Shown: positions 1 through 7,068 of the stretch, piece by piece
How the letters are laid out: every line of letters starts with the position of its first letter
Position numbering within the stretch: position 1 is the first letter of the stretch
Source: Candidatus Rokuibacteriota bacterium
Lineage (GTDB): Bacteria > Methylomirabilota > Methylomirabilia > Rokubacteriales > CSP1-6
DNA length: 15,847 nt
Direction of reading: 5' to 3'
NCBI GenBank assembly: GCA_016177555.1
Contig: JACOVB010000366.1
Span: 1-15,847 of the forward strand
Notes under the pieces: generated by a model
Told to the model about the DNA's origin: nothing
The model's input: the letters and a program-made list of their open reading frames with translations, nothing else
Databases searched by the model: none
Program-made: the position numbers and the translations under genes

Positions 1-657
1 GAGGACTACTTCGCGATCCTCACGCTCGGCTTCTCCGAGTTCGTGCGGCTGCTCCTCCTGAACGCTCGCGAGCTCACCCGCGGCGCGCTCGGCATTCCGG
101 GCATTCCTCGGCCGTGGCGCGGCCTCGGCGGCGTCCCGGACCACATCATCTACCTCGGGCTCGTCCTGATTGCCGTTGGCGTGGCCTTCGCGCTATGCGA
201 GGTCCTGGCGCGCAGCCCGCTCGGACGGACGCTCCGCGCGATCCGAGACGACGAGCAGGCGGCGATGGCGCTCGGCAAGGACGTGCTGCGCTTCCGGCTG
301 ACCTCGCTCGGCTGGGGCGCCGGGCTCGCGGCGGTCGCCGGGAGCCTGTGGGCGCACTATGTGACCTATGTCGTGCCCGACCAGTTCACGCCCGAGATCA
401 CCTTCTACACGTGGATGGCGATGATCATCGGCGGGCCGGGCTCGACGCGCGGCGCGCTCTGGGGGACGGCGATCCTCGTGGCCGTCCTGGAGGGCACGCG
501 CTTCGCGAAGGACGTGATGCCGATGATCGATGAGCCGAGGCTCGCCGCCCTCCGGCAGGTCGCGATCGGGCTGGGCCTGATCGTGATGACCGTCTATGTG
601 CGCAAGCTCGGCGGGCGCTCGCGGCCCCGCGTTGCCCCCGCCACGGTCAGTGGGTGA
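1..657 (+). CDS. livM: Branched-chain amino acid ABC transporter permease, LivM type (5' end outside window)
   Basis: Inner-membrane permease subunit of a high-affinity Leu/Ile/Val-type ABC importer (LivM with LivH, LivF/LivG ATPases and a periplasmic binding protein). The reading frame is open from base 1, with no start in the window, and gives 218 residues ending at TGA 655-657. The first residues read YFAILTLGFSEFVR, a typical LivM segment. Further on, SPLGRTLRAIRDDEQAAMALG is the conserved cytoplasmic loop that contacts the ATPases. It is followed by hydrophobic helices and the IIGGPGSTRGALWG segment typical of LivM C-termini. The substrate cannot be read from the permease alone, and many Liv-type systems carry amides, urea or aromatic acids. 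The next gene starts 19 bases downstream on the same strand, suggesting co-transcription; an amino acid dehydrogenase two genes on supports an amino acid substrate. Confidence 0.92.
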   Translation, partial: EDYFAILTLGFSEFVRLLLLNARELTRGALGIPGIPRPWRGLGGVPDHIIYLGLVLIAVGVAFALCEVLARSPLGRTLRAIRDDEQAAMALGKDVLRFRLTSLGWGAGLAAVAGSLWAHYVTYVVPDQFTPEITFYTWMAMIIGGPGSTRGALWGTAILVAVLEGTRFAKDVMPMIDEPRLAALRQVAIGLGLIVMTVYVRKLGGRSRPRVAPATVSG

Positions 658-676
658 CATCACAAGGAGATGATCC

Positions 677-1441
677 ATGAGCACGCTCTTCGACCTCGGC
701 GGCAAGGTGGCCATCGTGACGGGCGCGGGCCGCGGCCTCGGCAAGACGCTGGCGCTCGGACTGGCCCGGCACGGCGCCGACATCGTCGCCGTCAGCCGCA
801 CGCTTCCGCAGGTGGAGAACGTGGCGAGTGAGATCGCCGCGCTCGGCCGGAAGGCGATGGCCCTCAAGGTCGACACCTCGATCAAGGCCGACGTGGACCG
901 GATGGTGGCGAAGACCCTGGAGGGCTGGGGCCGCGTCGATGTCCTCGTCAACAATGCGGGGATCGACATCATGAAGCCCGCCGTCGACTACGCCGAGGCC
1001 GAGTGGGATCAGGTCCTCGACATCAACCTCAAGGGCTACTTCCTCTGCGCCCAGGCCGCCGGGCGGGAGATGATCCGGCAGGGGCGCGGCAGCATCCTCA
1101 TGAACTCGTCCATCGCCGGCTCCATCGGCGTCCCCTGGCTCGTGCCCTACGCCTCGGCCAAGGGCGGGGTGAACCAGCTCACCCGCACCCTTGCGGTGGA
1201 ATGGGCGCGGCACGGCGTCCGCGTGAACGCCTTCGCGCCCGCCTACTTCGAGAACGTCATGCAGGGGGCCGAGCAGATCCACAACGAGGAGAAGGACCGC
1301 CATATCCGCGAGTGGACGCCCATGGGCCGCCGCGGCCGGGCGGAGGAACTCGTCGGACCGGCCGTGTTCCTCGCCTCCGACGCGTCCTCCTACGTCACCG
1401 GCCATGTCCTCATGGTGGACGGCGGCTGGACGGCGGCCTGA
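677..1441 (+). CDS. SDR family NAD(P)-dependent oxidoreductase
   Basis: Classical short-chain dehydrogenase/reductase of 254 residues, the usual family length. The cofactor loop TGAGRGLG lies at residues 15-22 and NNAG at 92-95. The catalytic set is visible as N117, S145, Y158 and K162 (YxxxK as YASAK). The C-terminus ends in VDGGWTAA, common in FabG-like and glucose-dehydrogenase-like SDRs. These enzymes interconvert alcohols and ketones with NAD(P)H; the substrate cannot be assigned from sequence. The start ATG has AAGGAGA at 664-670, six bases upstream, which is a strong ribosome binding site. It sits between the LivM permease and the amino acid dehydrogenase, spaced 19 and 14 bases, so it is probably an operon member acting on a hydroxy- or keto-acid, or an acyl-CoA intermediate. 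Confidence 0.93.
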   Translation: MSTLFDLGGKVAIVTGAGRGLGKTLALGLARHGADIVAVSRTLPQVENVASEIAALGRKAMALKVDTSIKADVDRMVAKTLEGWGRVDVLVNNAGIDIMKPAVDYAEAEWDQVLDINLKGYFLCAQAAGREMIRQGRGSILMNSSIAGSIGVPWLVPYASAKGGVNQLTRTLAVEWARHGVRVNAFAPAYFENVMQGAEQIHNEEKDRHIREWTPMGRRGRAEELVGPAVFLASDASSYVTGHVLMVDGGWTAA

Positions 1442-1455
1442 GCCGGGAGGGCGCC

Positions 1456-2526
1456 ATGCAGGGGCGGATCTTCGAGTACCTCGAGAAGTACAGGTTCCGG
1501 AAGGTCGTCCTGTGCCACAACGCCGATGTCGGCCTCAAGGCCGTCATCGCCATCCACTCCACCGACCTCGGTCCGGCTTGCGGCGGGCTGCGCATGTGGA
1601 CGTACGAGACGGAGGAGGACGCCATCATGGACGCCCTCCGTCTCGGCCGCGGCATGACTTACAAGTACGCGGCGGCGGGCGTCAACCTCGGAGGCGGCAA
1701 GGCCGTCATCATCGGCGACCCGAAGACGCAGAAAACCGAGGCGCTGATCCGCGCGATGGGGCGCTTCATCCAGAGCCTCAACGGCGAGTACCGGACCGGC
1801 GAGGATGTCGGCACCACGCTCGACGACATGGAGGTTCTCTACCAGGAGACCGAGCACGTCATCACGCTGCCCGAGTACTGCGGCGGCGCCGGCAACATCG
1901 GCCCCGCCACGGCCCTCGGCGTCCAGCAGGCGATGAAGGCGTGCGCCCAGGAGGTGTGGGGCTCGGACAGCCTGAAGGGCCGGACGATCGCCCTGCAGGG
2001 GCTCGGCGCCGTCGGCTGGCCCGCCCTCGAGGGGCTCGTCAAGGAGGGCGCGCGGGTCACGGTGGCGGACATCGACGAGGCCAAGGTCGCACGGGCGAGG
2101 CGGGAGCTTGGGGTCACCGCGGTGCCGCCGGCGGTGATCCACGCCCAGCCCTGCGACATCTATGGCCCGTATGCGCTCGGCGCCGTCATCAACGACAGCA
2201 CGATCCCCGAGCTTCGCTGCCGGATCGTGTGCGGCAGTGCCAATAACCAGCTCGCCGAGGAGCGGCACGGGACGCTCCTCGCGGAGCGGGGTGTCCTCTA
2301 CGCCCCGGACTACATCGCGAACGCCGGGGGGACGATCTTCGACACCGACCGGATGCAGAAGGGCGGCTTCAACCGCGAGCGGGCGTGGCGCAACGTGGCC
2401 CGCATCCGCGACCGGATGACCGAGCTGATCGCGATGAGCAAGCGCGAGAAGGTCCCGACCTGGCTCGCCGCCGACCGGCTGGCCGAGCAGCGGCTCCAGA
2501 TGGCGCGCCACCTCAGGATGATCTAG
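1456..2526 (+). CDS. Leu/Glu/Phe/Val dehydrogenase, leucine dehydrogenase-like
   Basis: NAD-dependent oxidative deaminase of 356 residues, close to the roughly 360-370 of leucine, valine and phenylalanine dehydrogenases. The N-terminal dimerisation domain carries GPACGGLRMW (39-48). Two lysines, K70 and K82 (in VNLGGGKAVI), match the substrate-binding and catalytic lysines of leucine dehydrogenase. D117 in TGEDVGT matches the catalytic Asp region. A Rossmann fold follows with QGLGAVG (181-187) and acidic D205/D207 at the end of its second strand, which favours NAD over NADP. The reaction is branched-chain amino acid + NAD + water giving 2-oxoacid, ammonia and NADH. The ATG is chosen because GGGAGG at 1445-1450 lies five bases upstream. 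Adjacency to a LivM permease fits uptake coupled to deamination. Exact amino acid preference is inferred. Confidence 0.92.
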   Translation: MQGRIFEYLEKYRFRKVVLCHNADVGLKAVIAIHSTDLGPACGGLRMWTYETEEDAIMDALRLGRGMTYKYAAAGVNLGGGKAVIIGDPKTQKTEALIRAMGRFIQSLNGEYRTGEDVGTTLDDMEVLYQETEHVITLPEYCGGAGNIGPATALGVQQAMKACAQEVWGSDSLKGRTIALQGLGAVGWPALEGLVKEGARVTVADIDEAKVARARRELGVTAVPPAVIHAQPCDIYGPYALGAVINDSTIPELRCRIVCGSANNQLAEERHGTLLAERGVLYAPDYIANAGGTIFDTDRMQKGGFNRERAWRNVARIRDRMTELIAMSKREKVPTWLAADRLAEQRLQMARHLRMI

Positions 2527-2544
2527 CCTCGTCCTCGGGCCAAC

Positions 2545-2550
2545 GGGAGG
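2545..2550 (+). promoter_or_regulatory. Ribosome binding site deciding a GTG start
   Basis: GGGAGG ends eight bases before GTG 2559. The nearby ATG at 2554 is in another frame, so this site supports GTG as the start of the MaoC-like gene. Confidence 0.7.
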
Positions 2551-2558
2551 GTCATGCG

Positions 2559-3386
2559 GTGTCAGAGAGCTTCTCCGGGTACCGGGTCACGGCGCGGAAC
2601 ACGGCCGCGCGGAGCGAGAACGCCATCCACGACGATGAAGTGGCCCGGCAATACGGCTTTCGCGGTGGGCTCGTCCCCGGCGTCACCGTCTACGCCTACC
2701 TGACCCACCCGCTGGTGGAGGCGTGGGGTCGTGAGTGGCTGGCGCGGGGGACGGCCAGCGTGAAATTCTCCAGGCCCGTGCTCGAAGGCGAGGAGGTGAG
2801 GGTCTCCGGAGCCGTGACAGAGCGGAGCGCCTCGGGCGTCACGGCGGCCCTGACAGCGATGACGGTGTCGGGCGGCCAGTGCGCCACGGCCACGGCGAGC
2901 CTGCCCGCGGCGCCGCCGGAGCCCGCCGCGGCTGCCACCTGGGCCACGGCGCCCTTGCCCGCCGAGCGTCCGGCGGCGACGCGGGAGCATCTCGCGGCAG
3001 TCTCCGTGCTCGGGACGCCCGTGACGCTCTATGACGAAGCCGCGGCCGCCGACTATCTCGACAAGGTGAGCGACGCGCTGCCCCTCTACCGCGGCCGTGA
3101 GGGTCTCGTCCACCCGGCCTTCTACCTCGACCAGGCCAACCGCGCCCTCGACCGCAATGTTCTGATGGGGCCGTGGATCCATGTGGGGAGCGTGATCCAA
3201 CACCTGAGCCTGGCCCGGGTGGGGGAGCGGTTGTCCACGCGGGGCCGGGTCGTTTCGCTCTTCGAGAAGAAAGGGCGCGAGTTCGTGGAGGCCGACCTGC
3301 TCATCGTGGCCGGCGAGGCGGCGCGCCCCGTCGCCCACGTGGTTCACACCGCGATCTACCGGCTCCCGGCGCCATCTCCCGTGTGA
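2559..3386 (+). CDS. MaoC-like / FAS1-type dehydratase-related protein with two hotdog domains
   Basis: A 275-residue protein that looks like a double hotdog protein of the MaoC/hydroxyacyl-CoA dehydratase group. The N-terminal half has NAIHDDEVARQYGFRGG (21-37), which aligns with the hydratase motif D-x-N-P-x-H-x-D: N21, H24 and D26 are kept, but the usual catalytic Asp is Ser19 (Glu20 adjacent) and the Pro is Ala22. The segment usually reading IAHG is LVPG here (38-41). An Ala/Pro-rich linker spans about 115-140. The second domain includes HPAFYLDQANRAL (185-197) and GPWIHVGS (204-211). Such proteins hydrate enoyl-CoAs or bind acyl-CoAs. The start is GTG with a good Shine-Dalgarno. The gene lies 32 bases after the dehydrogenase, so it is probably in the operon and could act on branched acyl-CoA derivatives. 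A binding role without catalysis is possible. Confidence 0.8.
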   Translation: MSESFSGYRVTARNTAARSENAIHDDEVARQYGFRGGLVPGVTVYAYLTHPLVEAWGREWLARGTASVKFSRPVLEGEEVRVSGAVTERSASGVTAALTAMTVSGGQCATATASLPAAPPEPAAAATWATAPLPAERPAATREHLAAVSVLGTPVTLYDEAAAADYLDKVSDALPLYRGREGLVHPAFYLDQANRALDRNVLMGPWIHVGSVIQHLSLARVGERLSTRGRVVSLFEKKGREFVEADLLIVAGEAARPVAHVVHTAIYRLPAPSPV

Positions 3387-3560
3387 GCCCGGGGTCTCAC
3401 CCCGCGCGCCCCCGCGCACTCATGTCCCGGGTGGGCACGCCCGATCCCCGATGACATTCACGAGCGACGTGATCTGGGCCGCTGGCCAGCGGTTCGTCTG
3501 ACGGGAGTCGTTGCAGCGCCTGGGCGTTCGACGGCGAGAGAAGGCGCCGCGGCGGCGCGA
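3387..3560. other. Intergenic gap between convergent genes, no gene seen
   Basis: This gap separates the MaoC-like gene from the convergent low-GC island. A weak GTGAG/CTCAC inverted pair (3383-3387 and 3396-3400) overlaps the MaoC stop. It has no T-run, so I do not call it a terminator. A 16-codon ORF from ATG 3451 has no ribosome binding site. Nothing else is recognisable. Confidence 0.5.
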
Positions 3561-3827
3561 CTAGCGAAAACGCTGCTGGGAGAGCTCGGCGACTCTGGTC
3601 AGGGCCGCCCCGTAATACAATTCAGTCTGCTTGGTGTCGAGCCAGCTGAAAGGGTAGGGCGGCTGATTCGTGGCCCGAAAGCTGAGGATCAGAAGTTCAT
3701 GGGCGAGCAGATCCTCGAACAGCTCACGTCCGATCTTGTTTCCCAGGGTGGAATCGCGATGCTTGTACAGCGTGCCCGCGAAGGTCTTTCTGAACGCCTC
3801 GAGCAGCCTAAACTTGCCGTTCGCCAT
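3561..3827 (-). CDS. Unrecognised 88-residue protein coupled to DNA methyltransferase; possible partner or truncated nuclease
   Basis: I do not recognise this family. The ATG at 3827 lies inside the last 20 bases of the methyltransferase gene, in another frame, which suggests translational coupling. The protein begins MANGKFRLLEAFRKTF and is rich in aromatic and charged residues. An amphipathic stretch, ELFEDLLAHELLILSF, falls at about residues 34-49, followed by NQPPYPFSW. It has no signal peptide or membrane helix. Base composition is lower in GC than the flanks and similar to the methyltransferase. Position directly after a solitary DNA methyltransferase makes a restriction-modification partner the natural guess. 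At 88 residues it is short for a Type II nuclease, and no PD-(D/E)XK or HNH signature is clear. It may be a nuclease N-terminus that has lost its remainder, or a small accessory protein. Confidence 0.55.
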   Translation of the reverse strand: MANGKFRLLEAFRKTFAGTLYKHRDSTLGNKIGRELFEDLLAHELLILSFRATNQPPYPFSWLDTKQTELYYGAALTRVAELSQQRFR

Positions 3828-4926
3828 TCAAATCGGCAAGCGCGATAGAGTGTCTGATGGCTGCGGGGAGGTCCTCGTCGGTGACGACTTCCTTCAGCCG
3901 CTGGAGGGCCATCTTGTGATAGCTCGGCTCGATCTCGAGCCCGATGCTGTTCCGGCCCCACCGAGCAGCGGCCACGCTCGTCGTGCCGGTTCCGGAGAAT
4001 GGGTCAAGCACGGTGTCCCCGACGAAGCTGAACATCCGGATGAACCGTTCAGCGAGCTCGACGGGAAATGGCGCCGGGTGGCGCCGGGTCGATGCCCCCC
4101 GGATGGTGATGACTTGGCTGAACCACGCCCGCTGAGACTGTTCACCGATGACGCTGAGAACGCGCATGGCTTCGGTTGGTCGACGATATCCCCCCGGCTT
4201 GCGTTGCATCAAGATGAACTCGATGTCATTCTTGATGACCGCATTCGGCTCGTAGGGTTTCCCCATGAAGGAACTGCCGTTGTCGACCTCGAAGGAAGCG
4301 TTCGCGATCTTATGCCAGATGACCGTGGCCAGATTGTGGAATCCGATGTGGCGGCAGTGCTCCATGATCGAACCGTGCAACGGTACGACCATGTGCGCTC
4401 CAAATGCTCGGCGTGAACGGCAGACGTCACCCACAACGATGATGAGCCGCCCGCCGGGGACCAAGACTCGATAGCACTCGGCCCACACGCGGTCTAATTC
4501 CTTCAGGAACACCTCATAGTCGTGGAGGTCCCCAAGTTGCGCCTCATGGTCGGGATACTTCTTCAGATCCCAGTACGGGGGAGACGTAACGGCCAGATGA
4601 ACGGACCTCTCAGGCAGGCCGCCGATGGCGCGGGCGTCTGCAAGCGAGAGGGTGTGGCTGGTGGGGATGTCCTTCACGGCCTTGGTGATCGCCTTCAGTG
4701 CAGAACTGTCCTTCGCGATCCTGGGAATGGCATCCTGGCGAAGCGGATGAAGAGTGAGCCGCGGCAGGTGCTTCGCCACCAAACCTTCAAGGCTTACGTC
4801 GGCGTCCTCGGGGTTCTTCATCGGTGTGGTTGACCGGGAGGATACAGAGACCCGGGGATCGCTGTCAACCACGTATTGGGTCGCCTGACCGAACAACCGC
4901 AACTGGTGGTACGCATTGTCCCCCAT
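3808..4926 (-). CDS. Beta-class DNA methyltransferase, probably N4-cytosine (TSPPY type)
   Basis: Site-specific DNA methyltransferase of 372 residues using S-adenosylmethionine. Catalytic motif IV, TSPPYWDLKKY, is at 114-124. Motif I, the SAM-binding DPFSGTGTTSVAAA, is at 308-321 and is followed by GLEIEPSY (329-336). Motif IV preceding motif I defines the beta group. RHPAPFPVELAERFI (282-296) fits motif X. SPPY is typical of N4-cytosine enzymes, whereas DPPY/NPPY is usual for N6-adenine enzymes of this group, so N4-cytosine is favoured but not proven. Recognition sequence is unknown. The first ~85 residues lack known motifs. The start at 4926 is preferred over Met36 (codon 4819-4821) because GGAGGAG lies eight bases upstream of it. 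The gene is antiparallel to its neighbours and sits in noticeably lower-GC DNA (mid-50s percent in sampled lines against about 70%), suggesting lateral acquisition. Confidence 0.9.
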   Translation of the reverse strand: MGDNAYHQLRLFGQATQYVVDSDPRVSVSSRSTTPMKNPEDADVSLEGLVAKHLPRLTLHPLRQDAIPRIAKDSSALKAITKAVKDIPTSHTLSLADARAIGGLPERSVHLAVTSPPYWDLKKYPDHEAQLGDLHDYEVFLKELDRVWAECYRVLVPGGRLIIVVGDVCRSRRAFGAHMVVPLHGSIMEHCRHIGFHNLATVIWHKIANASFEVDNGSSFMGKPYEPNAVIKNDIEFILMQRKPGGYRRPTEAMRVLSVIGEQSQRAWFSQVITIRGASTRRHPAPFPVELAERFIRMFSFVGDTVLDPFSGTGTTSVAAARWGRNSIGLEIEPSYHKMALQRLKEVVTDEDLPAAIRHSIALADLNGERQV

Positions 4927-4934
4927 GGCATCTG

Positions 4935-4941
4935 CTCCTCC
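4935..4941 (-). promoter_or_regulatory. Ribosome binding site for the DNA methyltransferase
   Basis: On the minus strand this reads GGAGGAG, eight bases before the ATG at 4926. The alternative internal ATG at 4821 has no such site upstream (the minus strand there reads TCCTCCC), so the longer form is preferred. Confidence 0.75.
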
Positions 4942-5063
4942 GCTGGTTTTCGCTGGATAACGCAGGGTATCTGCATTCCAAGACCCGTGAAAGTGTCCAG
5001 AATTTCAGACGGATCTCGGAGGCCCGGCACGGTCAGGGGACTGATGGGGACGGCACTTCTCGC

Positions 5064-5091
5064 TTGACTCCTCGAGAAACCATGTGCTAAT
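5064..5091 (+). promoter_or_regulatory. Candidate sigma70-type promoter for the dehydrogenase-GNAT operon
   Basis: TTGACT (5064-5069) matches five of six bases of the -35 consensus. A 16-base spacer precedes GCTAAT (5086-5091), which carries the extended -10 TG at 5083-5084. Transcription would start near 5098, about 50 bases before ATG 5148. It lies in the divergent gap beside the methyltransferase. It is called by eye only. Confidence 0.45.
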
Positions 5092-5147
5092 TGAGCCGTT
5101 GCGAGCATGACACGGCCCGTCCCACTCTCCCGTCCCGCGAGGTCATG

Positions 5148-6038
5148 ATGGCGCAAACCGTTGGTTTCATTGGTCTGGGCATCATGGGCCGTCCCATGGC
5201 GAAGAACCTCCTCAAGGCCGGCTACCCGCTCGTCGTCCACGGCCGGAGCCAGGGGCCAGTCCAGGATCTGGTGGGGGCGGGGGCCACGTCAGTCGCCTCG
5301 CCTCGCGATGTCGCCGCCCAGGCCGAGTTTCTCATCACGATGCTGCCCAACTCCCCCGACGTGGAGCTGGTGGCGCTCGGCAAGGACGGCATCATCGAGG
5401 GGGCCCGCAAGGGGCTCCTCTACCTCGACATGTCCACCATCTCGCCGCTCTCCTCCCAGACGGTCGGCGCCGCGCTCCGCCCAAAGGGCGTGCGGATGCT
5501 CGACGCGCCGGTGTCGGGCGGGGAGCAGGGCGCCATCGACGCGGCGCTGTCCATCATGGTCGGCGGCGAGAAGGCGGACTTCGATGCCGCGCTGCCCGTG
5601 TTCCAGGCCCTCGGCAAGACGATCACCCACCTGGGCCCGCTCGGCGCCGGCGGCTTCACCAAGCTCGCCAACCAGGTGATCGTCGCCGTGAATCTGACGG
5701 CGCTCGGCGAAGCGCTCACGCTGGCGCGCAAGGCGGGGCTCGACCGCGAGCTCACGCTCAAGGCGCTCGGCGGCGGGCTGGCCGGCTCCAAGTGCCTGGA
5801 GCAGAAGACGCCCAACTACGTCTCGGGCACCTACACGCCCGGCTTCAAGGTCGACCTGCACTTCAAGGACCTGGGGCTGATCATGGAGGCCTCGCGCGCC
5901 CTCGGCGTGCCGCTGCCCTGCACCGCCGTCGTGCAGGAGCTCTTCAACGCCCTCAGGGTGAAGGGGCGGGGGGGACTCGATCACTCGGGGGTGATCACGC
6001 TGCTGGAAGATCTCGCGGGACTTCCGGGTCAGGCATGA
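5148..6038 (+). CDS. NAD(P)-dependent beta-hydroxyacid dehydrogenase (2-hydroxy-3-oxopropionate reductase / 3-hydroxyisobutyrate dehydrogenase family)
   Basis: A 296-residue member of the beta-hydroxyacid dehydrogenase family, the same length as GarR/GlxR. The dinucleotide loop GFIGLGIMGRPMAKN is at 6-20. The substrate motif DAPVSGGEQGA is at 119-129, with S123 and G124-G125. The catalytic lysine is K172 with N175 (GGFTKLANQ, 168-176). The C-terminal helical domain is complete. Family members reduce tartronate semialdehyde to glycerate or oxidise 3-hydroxyisobutyrate in valine breakdown; the sequence alone does not decide which. ATG 5148 is preferred to ATG 5145 because the protein then begins MAQTVGFIG and the weak GCGAGG (5137-5142) has five-base spacing. 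The stop overlaps the next start as ATGA, so the two genes are translationally coupled. An upstream promoter candidate is listed separately. Confidence 0.92.
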   Translation: MAQTVGFIGLGIMGRPMAKNLLKAGYPLVVHGRSQGPVQDLVGAGATSVASPRDVAAQAEFLITMLPNSPDVELVALGKDGIIEGARKGLLYLDMSTISPLSSQTVGAALRPKGVRMLDAPVSGGEQGAIDAALSIMVGGEKADFDAALPVFQALGKTITHLGPLGAGGFTKLANQVIVAVNLTALGEALTLARKAGLDRELTLKALGGGLAGSKCLEQKTPNYVSGTYTPGFKVDLHFKDLGLIMEASRALGVPLPCTAVVQELFNALRVKGRGGLDHSGVITLLEDLAGLPGQA

Positions 6039-7063
6039 GGGCCACCGTGGACCGGCCCGGCCTTGACAGCCAGGGACGCTCCCCCCTGATCAAGATCCGC
6101 CGCGTGCGCAAGGGCGATCTCTCCAAGGTGCGCGACGTGATCGAGCAGGCCTTCTCGGACTTCTATGAGCGGCAGATGGGCACGCGGCCGCGCCAGGTGT
6201 TCGGCGGCGCCCAGTACATCCACCACCGCTGGCTGATGGAGCCCTGGGGGTGCTTCGTCGCCGAGGAAGGCGATGGCAAGATCGTCGGTGCTGCCGTGGC
6301 CGTCATGTGGGGCAGCCTCGGTCTGGTGGGGCCCGTCGCGGTGCTCCCCAACTACCAGAACCAGGAGATCGGCCAGCAGCTCCTCACGGCGTGCCAGGGC
6401 TTCTTCGACGAGAACAAGGCCGTCATGCAGGGCCTCGCCACCTATCCGTACAGCCCGCGGCATCTCGTCCTGTACCAGAAGTGCGGCTACCGGCCGCGCG
6501 GGCTCTTGGTGATCACGGCCAAGCCCCTGGACCGCCGCGAGATTGTCCAGACCACCCGCCCGGCGAAGCTGGCGGTGAGCCTCAAGCGCTACTCGGCGCT
6601 CGAGGAGGCAAAGAAGAAGGCGGCGATCCTGAAGCTGCACCGGATCACGAACGGCGTCTTCCGCGGCATGGATCTCGGCAAGGAAGTGGAGATCGTGGAC
6701 GGCCTGGCGCTGGGCGACACCCTCATCCTCGAGAAGGGGCGGGAGGTGATCGGCTTCGCCATCTACCACACGCCGGGGGTCAGCGAGGCGCCGCAGGGCA
6801 GTCTCTACGTCAAGTTCCTGGCCATCGATCCGAAGCACAGGAAGCCGGAGTACCTCCATGCCCTGCTCGGAGCGCTCGAGGACGTGGCCCACGAGGCGGG
6901 CCTCCAGCGGGTCGTGGCGCCCGTCTACAGCTACTACTGGACGGCCTACCAGGCGCTGCTCGAGCGCGGCTACCAGATGGACCTCATCATGGTCCGCATG
7001 AAGCGGGGCAAGCCGATCGACGACGAGGACCCCACCCACCTGGTGCTCGACGACTGGCGCTAG
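6035..7063 (+). CDS. Tandem GNAT-domain acetyltransferase-like protein
   Basis: A 342-residue protein that appears to contain two GNAT domains. The N-terminal one begins around KIRRVRKGDLSKVRDVI (20-36) and carries GPVAVLPNYQNQEIGQQLL (99-117), the acetyl-CoA binding motif A with the Q-x-x-x-I-G-x-x-L pattern. YQKCGYRP soon after is the usual GNAT end. The second domain has YVKFLAIDPKHRKPEYLHAL near residues 258-277 and ends in LLERGYQMD; its acetyl-CoA loop lacks the classic RxxGxG/A, so it may be degenerate. GNAT proteins acetylate amines on small molecules or proteins; no substrate is evident. The ATGA overlap with the dehydrogenase means the start is fixed by coupling, not by an independent ribosome binding site. 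Linkage to a beta-hydroxyacid dehydrogenase suggests a role near acyl/aldehyde metabolism, but this is only context. Confidence 0.85.
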   Translation: MRATVDRPGLDSQGRSPLIKIRRVRKGDLSKVRDVIEQAFSDFYERQMGTRPRQVFGGAQYIHHRWLMEPWGCFVAEEGDGKIVGAAVAVMWGSLGLVGPVAVLPNYQNQEIGQQLLTACQGFFDENKAVMQGLATYPYSPRHLVLYQKCGYRPRGLLVITAKPLDRREIVQTTRPAKLAVSLKRYSALEEAKKKAAILKLHRITNGVFRGMDLGKEVEIVDGLALGDTLILEKGREVIGFAIYHTPGVSEAPQGSLYVKFLAIDPKHRKPEYLHALLGALEDVAHEAGLQRVVAPVYSYYWTAYQALLERGYQMDLIMVRMKRGKPIDDEDPTHLVLDDWR

Positions 7064-7068
7064 GCGGG

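Noticed and set aside
3383..3400. GTGAG...CTCAC inverted repeat as a terminator after the MaoC-like gene
   Set aside because: The stem is only five base pairs, the stem overlaps the stop codon, and no T-run follows.
3451..3501. 16-codon ORF in the gap after the MaoC-like gene
   Set aside because: No ribosome binding site and no recognisable sequence; chance is likely.
4819..4821. Internal ATG start (Met36) for the DNA methyltransferase
   Set aside because: No Shine-Dalgarno precedes it, whereas the ATG at 4926 has GGAGGAG at eight bases.
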